IMG/VR virus record: IMGVR_UViG_3300032462_001908
Coordinates: 1-64,000 of that record
Reading direction: 5' to 3' (one strand)
From: a virus
DNA: 64,000 nt
The notes beneath the pieces are model-generated. The model was not told the origin of the DNA, ran no database searches, and saw only the letters and a list, made by a program, of their open reading frames with translations. Positions 59,601 to 64,000 of this stretch are shown in pieces. Each line of letters opens with the position of its first letter. Position 1 is the first letter of the stretch. The translations under genes were made by a program, and so were the position numbers.

Positions 59601-59962
59601 CAGAAGGGTTCATTGGTTATCCTAAGATGTTTTATCAAAAAGAGGGCATATTCGGAAACATTTATGCAGCCAGAAAGATCATGTCATTATATGCGGCTAT
59701 GTATAAGCCTCCAATAGTAGCAAGATTTGAAACGTATGGACAACCAATAAGAGGTTTAGACATTGTATCCTTAGACGGTCAACCTTTAAGAGTTACGAAA
59801 GTTGATAATACAATAGATCCGGCAGAAAATAAATGGTGGCAACAACTAGAGTGTGAATGGTTACTTGAGCCATCATCTGAAACATTAGACCAGTTGCGAA
59901 AAATAGATCTAGATATCGCCGAAGATGCTGCAAATGGTAAGAAAGCCGATTTAGAGGCTTAA
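56681..59962 (+). CDS. Tail hub/baseplate-like protein
   Basis: A 1093-aa protein. An N-terminal domain is separated by a Pro/Ala/Ser linker (about residues 110-145, PSSPAAAGASPSPSP) from a beta-rich middle (YYIIEFGKFSRDHHYFLLLV, lectin-like in texture). The C-terminal third resembles phage hub proteins of the gpD/gp44 kind: KLFTGMCQGGTLSIEAGQRM near 750, ILDYTQVLKDQRF, GKVFFFDAHGVAHLDSYYDL, and GLDIVSLDGQPLRVTKV before a final QQLECEWLL strand. It probably forms the central tail-tip ring. A short CADCADQPKFC cysteine cluster lies near residue 487. Confidence 0.6.
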   Translation: MASKENINDISKDKPVVGAINSGIVDLVCWINRNCPFNDIPAMDDTLIFNFETMKFYQRQLKGRMATKSGLEGMWMQPFFIPFNTFITGSDGIELEPDRSAFAISDPSVNLAAAPSSPAAAGASPSPSPVVAFAAARAVPPSKIDIPYKEEQTFIISPSLFETTALQPSKYNIANTEENTDKGRCITKARWQYKYITKKGSLGTPSIVQYPQQISGQICKGAGVHWKLDKKTPLFRGEDFLIEFRKAAVASKISVSDKETPLKILHGYDYLDFRNENKKTLSSPKLDNVPVNWGVVDYTEGFGEKQNANKFDLVSQPYYIIEFGKFSRDHHYFLLLVGDNPPRLIREKDGVSFIVDEYTNAKSSSLINSDSFVVAIRNHLGKLHINISVENTPEQIDWFVVRQDLEGKTGSLTEVVRLILVDRGNVSIMGGHTQVSILFSPIVYGDVSGSLRFNIPENITDNPTTEEKIDKALNEVLGGKKKQTDCADCADQPKFCLWKNSEIGIKLRASDAKAEDVDTDISNIVRNASVKVVSGEPTVNIKNTNKGPFTGDAQKIEEFGREEEWADFMYHHPIKEISTGDGAKLSKIKVSMIDKTDGPSANVVSFRVAIDMEAGNHTFPSGFTLPHCKTPILTMLRLYSRPDKENSRWKGEGFECSEHVMHFSDSWSTTEYTQIEHTGNLKFLLHMGANYEENHTADLFKLKDKAFYVEIWAGYKSDATDTAHTDPDEFKKGKICNYSQLPGYYKLFTGMCQGGTLSIEAGQRMMECTILDYTQVLKDQRFFNSPFYDGVRDFNAIDHVMQLVGFKDSGDSNPNSIIHKLANSSNSKEQINTIVDKSGRVVRSQLFVLPASYARLTQPYFKFEDGSTLIDGVLDMVKKAGKVFFFDAHGVAHLDSYYDLEVRSILTGSVSPDPLFWFSTNPAFHKGQQVFNSVTVQRAVGDVHNQIRILSNTPNFELIFLDDMNYASVFDPESEGFIGYPKMFYQKEGIFGNIYAARKIMSLYAAMYKPPIVARFETYGQPIRGLDIVSLDGQPLRVTKVDNTIDPAENKWWQQLECEWLLEPSSETLDQLRKIDLDIAEDAANGKKADLEA

Positions 59963-59988
59963 AAGTCAATTTATAAAGGGATGATATT

Positions 59989-60255
59989 ATGGAAAATTTA
60001 GCTATTATGTCTAATTTCAATAAGGGAGCTAAAGGGTACGGCAACGAGTCTTCTGTTAATATAGATTCTGCGAAAGTTAAAGATAGAGAGCTTAAGCAAA
60101 TTAAGGCTCTTCTTAACAGAATAAAAACAGAGAAACAAGCAATGGATTCAAGAAATCATGGTGCAGGAACGCAAACCAGGAAGGTATGTGCTAATAATTT
60201 AAATTCATTAGCGGTATTCGGTACTTCAGGTGGCGGAAGGACAGTTGGAGCATAA
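59989..60255 (+). CDS. Small tail-region protein, 88 aa
   Basis: An AAAGGGATG site precedes the ATG. The basic 88-aa product has a central helix (VKDRELKQIKALLNRIKTEK) and a glycine-rich end (GTSGGGRTVGA). No family recognised. Lying between the hub-like and the next large gene, it is probably a minor tail-tip component or a chaperone. Confidence 0.55.
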   Translation: MENLAIMSNFNKGAKGYGNESSVNIDSAKVKDRELKQIKALLNRIKTEKQAMDSRNHGAGTQTRKVCANNLNSLAVFGTSGGGRTVGA

Positions 60256-60258
60256 TAA

Positions 60259-63200
60259 ATGGCAAGTGCAACCCCTTATTTCGGCATGGCAATATTTGAT
60301 TTTGGCGACAAGCTAGATGCTCCGCTTAACGTACAGCGTGAAATAGATCGCTTTTTAGTTATAGATAAGCAGATATATGGTGTTTATAACGTATTTGGCA
60401 ATGGTGTTATAAGTGGATGGACAGTAAAGGATGGAGGCTTCAGCACAGCATCTGGAATATCTATTAATATAGAACCGGGTATAGGTATTGTTAGATTTCT
60501 TGCAGCAGAAACACAATTTCCTATTCAGTTGACAGGATTGCAACCAAATACTACTCTTAATATTTATGCGGTATTACAGGGTTCTACAGCTAACGATAGG
60601 AGAGTAGATTTTACTGCTACGTCTTTAACTTTGGAATCTGATGGGGTTATTAAAATTTCAGAAGTTGTAACTTCCAATGAGGGAATAGCTCTTATAGATA
60701 ATGATAAAAGATCAGAAATAGGGTTTAAGGAAATTATCAAACAAGAGATAAATGCTCATAGGCATCGAGGAACTCCATCTAAAATAAATTTAAGAGATGA
60801 AACCAAAAATCAATTGCCTGGAGCTAAGATGTCAGATATTGATGCATCCAAGGTAACAACTGGAATTTTTAATATAGAGCAGATTCCAATTTTAGATCAT
60901 AGTGATTTAGAATTTAATGGTCTTATAAATCATGCAGGATTGGATTCTTTTGTAAAAACTCTTAATGAAAACAATAAACAATTATTAGGAGAAGTTGCTG
61001 TTGTAAATATGTTAAGACAGCATCTTTTTCTGAAAACAAAATTTGCCTCAGCAGATGAACATTTTATTAATGAATTAGTTATGATTCCAGGCATAACTCC
61101 TCAATCATTTATAGATTTTGATTCAAGTACGGCATATATTGATCTTGTTAATAAGTGTATCAGCGGTATACCTCCTAAAACTGGAGAGTTTATATCTGTT
61201 GTATGGGACGATCAAACTTCATTTAATAATTCTTTCAAAAAAACAAATGTAGTTATAGCTAATGACAAGGTTACTTTAAGTAGAGATAATGAGTCAGAGG
61301 ACGTAATAGAAAATTTTGAAACAGTTGCACAGTCAGGACAGGATGTTCCAGGATTTTCCAAGACAGTTGAAACAATTGTTGATTCTATGAACGTTGTAGC
61401 AGAAGATGCTGATACTCTTAAGACAGAAGGGTTCTTTAGTGGAAAATTTACTACTAAAAAAGAATTCAGAGCATTATTTACAAAGACATTTGAAATAGAA
61501 AGAGATTGGACTGGATTTGATAGAATATCTGTTTCTATTAAGTGTATTAACTCTGTTCATGGTGCTGTTTATATGTATTATACAAATACAGATGGAACTA
61601 CTGATACAGACTCAGAAACATTTTTACTTCTCGCGGAAAATGAAATAACAGATAATTCTGATAGTTCACTTAATGATTTTGAAGTAAAAACATTTAGTAT
61701 ATCTGAATTGATAAGAAATAATGTAATTAAGTTTGTAATCTTTACAGATGATGTCACATCTGACTTTGAATTCTTTGTAGATGATATCTCAGTTAGAAAC
61801 GTGGCTTTGTTCAGTAGCCAGGGTTCTATTAGATTAAGGTATTCTGGTGGGGCTAATGTTACATTCCATTCTATCTTCTATGAATTGGATTCTCCAACAG
61901 ATACAGATGTTCAAATAAGAGTCAGAGTAGCTAATTCTCCATCAGGATTGTCCAGAGCTTCATTTACTAGAGGATTGAATTCTGGTTCCGTATTTGCTTT
62001 AGATGGAACAGACGCAGAAATAGAAGTAACTTTACTTACGGAAGATCTAAGTATAACTCCATCACTTAAATCTGTTGAACTTAGATTGCTAACTTCAACA
62101 GATGAACATGGATTTAATATTAGAGCAGCGTCAGATTGGTCAAGAGGAAATATTACTAATCTTGAAATATCAGATTCATCTAATGATGATACGGCTAGTA
62201 TGAGCTTGAAAGGCCCTATAAATGTAGATGGTTTGTATTTTTCCAATTCAGGTAGCATAAGCGAGATTGACGATGCTGGAACTGGCCTATTTGGATTCAA
62301 TGGATCGAAAATGCCAATATCCCCATTTCAAGCTTTAACGTGGGCAACTAGTCCTGAAAAAAGATTTAATAAAGCTGTTTCTGTAGTAAGATTAAACGAC
62401 AAGAACTTTTTAGTATCTGATTTACAGAATAATAGAGTATTAAAATTAAATGGGACAGGAGATCTTGTTAAAGGATTTGGAAGCGTTAATATAAGTGAAG
62501 ATACATTTTTTGTTATGTGTTCCGTTTATAATCCAAATACAGGGATATTGACAATAGTAACAAGTCAAAAGATTGATAAAACTGATATAAATCTTGAAAA
62601 AATATCTGTATATATAGGCGGAACAAGACTTAAACTTAATACGACAGACACTATAATTTTATCTAAGAAAAGTGGAAATATACTAGAGATACAATTATCA
62701 TCTGATAAATTCGCTCAATTAGAGGGATTGACAAAGAATGTTTCAGTTGATTTTTCTTCAGGTGCTTTTCCTTTGAATATAGAGTTATCTGATAAGAATG
62801 CAGCTGCTCTTGTTGGCCTAAGAGGGATATCCGTATTTATAGGAGATTTTACTTATATAGATGGTATTAATCATCCTGTATATGCATCAAATCTGGCAAG
62901 TGGAAATTGGATAGTTGCTAATTCTAAAATTGTAGATAAAGCATCAGGATCTTCTACATCTATATCATCTGTTATAGAATTCAGTCCAGATAACCCATCA
63001 GAAATAGTATTTACATTTGATGATATAATTTTCTCAGATTATTCTCTTGGATCTGTTTATGAGATAAATGAAAATAGATTGTCTATCGCTGGTATAACAT
63101 CTACAACTTCTTCACTAATATCAGCAGATAAAACAGATAGTAAAACATCCTTACCAGACAAGACATTATTTATAGAATTAACAAATGATTCAGGAACCTT

Positions 63201-63753
63201 AGAAGATGCCTCTTCTGTTGTTCTTGCTTCCGAAGATGGAAAATACGGTATTAAGAGAAATGATACAGATGCTTCAGTTATAGCTATAAACACAGCAACA
63301 GGTCATCCTTCTGTTGGAAGATATGAATACGCCTTGAAAGCAGAAGAAGGTGTAACTTATACGATATCATGGAAAATTATTACAGCTATTGGATCTACAG
63401 AAGAATATTTAGTTCAAACTGTTGGACCGTTTTTCTCAGAAGATACATCATCGTTTAGCGACCGAGCAGTAAAAGCCTTAAAAGGATATAGGGGAACTGT
63501 TGTAAATGTTGATAAAGAAACTTCTAAAATAATAAGTAGATATATGTCCCCTGATGGATTGTATGCTTCCGATGTAGATGCAGACTCAGATGGAAATTTA
63601 GTAATTTCTGAATCAGATTTTTCGGAAAATGGAGGTAGAGTTATTAAATTAGATAGTTTTGGAAATATTATATTCCAGTTTAGTAATGGCTTATTCGGAA
63701 TAATAAATGATGCTAAAAGCCGATCAAATGGAAATATAGTTCTTAGCTTATGA
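60259..63753 (+). CDS. Tail fibre/baseplate protein with NHL-like units
   Basis: A 1164-aa protein. The N-terminus (ATPYFGMAIFDFGDKLDAPL then NVQREIDRFLVID) and GNGVISGWTVKDGG resemble baseplate or structural proteins with a conserved 'GVISGW' entry. The middle is beta-rich, Ser/Asp-rich and repetitive. The C-terminal region has NHL-like units: AVSVVRLNDKNFLVSDLQNN then RVLKLN near 720, and VDADSDGNLVISESD then GGRVIKLDSFGNIIFQF near the end, as in a beta-propeller. It stops inside what looks like a further repeat (RSNGNIVLSL), so the last propeller blade may be completed by another strand. Confidence 0.65.
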   Translation: MASATPYFGMAIFDFGDKLDAPLNVQREIDRFLVIDKQIYGVYNVFGNGVISGWTVKDGGFSTASGISINIEPGIGIVRFLAAETQFPIQLTGLQPNTTLNIYAVLQGSTANDRRVDFTATSLTLESDGVIKISEVVTSNEGIALIDNDKRSEIGFKEIIKQEINAHRHRGTPSKINLRDETKNQLPGAKMSDIDASKVTTGIFNIEQIPILDHSDLEFNGLINHAGLDSFVKTLNENNKQLLGEVAVVNMLRQHLFLKTKFASADEHFINELVMIPGITPQSFIDFDSSTAYIDLVNKCISGIPPKTGEFISVVWDDQTSFNNSFKKTNVVIANDKVTLSRDNESEDVIENFETVAQSGQDVPGFSKTVETIVDSMNVVAEDADTLKTEGFFSGKFTTKKEFRALFTKTFEIERDWTGFDRISVSIKCINSVHGAVYMYYTNTDGTTDTDSETFLLLAENEITDNSDSSLNDFEVKTFSISELIRNNVIKFVIFTDDVTSDFEFFVDDISVRNVALFSSQGSIRLRYSGGANVTFHSIFYELDSPTDTDVQIRVRVANSPSGLSRASFTRGLNSGSVFALDGTDAEIEVTLLTEDLSITPSLKSVELRLLTSTDEHGFNIRAASDWSRGNITNLEISDSSNDDTASMSLKGPINVDGLYFSNSGSISEIDDAGTGLFGFNGSKMPISPFQALTWATSPEKRFNKAVSVVRLNDKNFLVSDLQNNRVLKLNGTGDLVKGFGSVNISEDTFFVMCSVYNPNTGILTIVTSQKIDKTDINLEKISVYIGGTRLKLNTTDTIILSKKSGNILEIQLSSDKFAQLEGLTKNVSVDFSSGAFPLNIELSDKNAAALVGLRGISVFIGDFTYIDGINHPVYASNLASGNWIVANSKIVDKASGSSTSISSVIEFSPDNPSEIVFTFDDIIFSDYSLGSVYEINENRLSIAGITSTTSSLISADKTDSKTSLPDKTLFIELTNDSGTLEDASSVVLASEDGKYGIKRNDTDASVIAINTATGHPSVGRYEYALKAEEGVTYTISWKIITAIGSTEEYLVQTVGPFFSEDTSSFSDRAVKALKGYRGTVVNVDKETSKIISRYMSPDGLYASDVDADSDGNLVISESDFSENGGRVIKLDSFGNIIFQFSNGLFGIINDAKSRSNGNIVLSL

Positions 63754-63802
63754 ATATGTCAGTTCTAAGTATTTGAATTAATAAATTAATAAGCCAAGGA
63801 TA

Positions 63803-63831
63803 ATGATTATTGTTTTTGAATCAGTAATCAT
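63803..63831 (+). other. 10-bp hairpin before last gene
   Basis: ATGATTATTG (63803-63812) pairs with CAGTAATCAT (63822-63831), one G-U pair, loop of nine bases. It lies in the 119-nt gap 63754-63872. No T-run follows, so it may be a weak terminator or a leader structure. Confidence 0.4.
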
Positions 63832-63872
63832 AAACTTATATATTTTAAAGTATAAAACCAGGGAGATAAAGA

Positions 63873-64000
63873 ATGATAGAAGCTTTAATAAGAACACGTT
63901 CTAATGACAAGGGAGATATTATTGTCGCCAAGCTTCCCGGTGCAGTCTGGGGAGCAATGGAGTTGAAAACTCATCAACTAATTGAACTTGATGATATAGA
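63873..64000 (+). CDS. Partial CDS at window end
   Basis: GGGAGATAA precedes an ATG whose frame is open to the end of the window (42 codons seen). The start reads MIEALIRTRSNDKGDIIVAK then LPGAVWGAMELKTHQL. The gene is cut by the window, so neither length nor function can be judged; it continues the tail operon. Confidence 0.7.
   Translation, partial: MIEALIRTRSNDKGDIIVAKLPGAVWGAMELKTHQLIELDDI

Noticed and set aside
1-64000. tRNA or rRNA genes
   Set aside because: No sequence with a recognisable T-arm (GGTTCGA-type) and acceptor pairing was found by eye; a tRNAscan run would settle this.
1-64000. Bacterial chromosome or prophage
   Set aside because: No integrase, attachment site or host housekeeping genes; continuous phage-type gene order with a complete tail module argues for a phage genome.

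Overview
The window is a 64-kb, strongly AT-rich stretch of a tailed double-stranded DNA phage (Caudoviricetes). It is probably a large-genome phage, because this piece alone holds a replication/repair block, a 17-kb glycan-synthesis block and a long tail operon. I see no tRNA, rRNA, integrase, transposase, CRISPR array, terminase, portal or capsid gene. Nearly all genes lie on the + strand with ATGA/TAATG-type overlaps. Only two short genes read leftward. The host cannot be named from the sequence. No tail-sheath-sized ORF lies near the tube gene and the tape measure is very long (2255 aa), which suggests a flexible siphovirus-type tail of roughly 340 nm (inference).

Layout. (1) 1-4760: small DNA/redox genes (SpoVS/Alba-like, Gp157/Gam-like coiled coil, YkgJ-like cysteine cluster, glutaredoxin-like), a UvrD/PcrA helicase and an acidic zinc ribbon. 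(2) 4759-21963: a glycan island with three DUF115/Maf-like proteins, a CMP-nonulosonate cytidylyltransferase (NeuA-like), a NeuB-like synthase, a KdsC-like HAD phosphatase, at least six glycosyltransferases, a sugar-nucleotide dehydrogenase and three SAM methyltransferases. It also holds decayed glycosyltransferase remnants. (3) 22109-33790: small accessory genes (2H-phosphoesterase-like, RlaP-type nucleotidyltransferase, DUF3892), two DNA methyltransferases, topoisomerase IA, a GDP-fucose-synthase-like enzyme, a GalE-like epimerase, a degenerate metallopeptidase homologue and PhoH. (4) 33855-38476: two large proteins of unknown role, separated by a strong terminator. (5) 38457-64000: morphogenesis genes (zinc ribbon, an actin/MreB-fold protein, DUF1320-like head-tail adaptor, neck/tail-completion protein), then a glycosyltransferase inside the virion operon, tail tube, tail-assembly chaperone with a -1 frameshift, tape measure, and four distal-tail/baseplate genes. 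The last gene runs off the window.

How it works together. The nonulosonate genes (NeuB, phosphatase, NeuA) with DUF115 proteins resemble bacterial loci that glycosylate flagellin or surface polysaccharide. Here they would make and attach a CMP-activated sugar either to the virion or to the infected cell surface. The glycosyltransferase embedded between the neck and tube genes, and an Asp-box motif in a tail protein, make a sugar-centred virion or receptor strategy plausible. RNA-level features worth attention are a canonical GGGAAAA slippery site joining the two tail chaperone ORFs, a ribosome-binding site whose spacing to the NeuB start is bridged by a hairpin, and an 18-bp stem at the start of the fucose-synthase gene.
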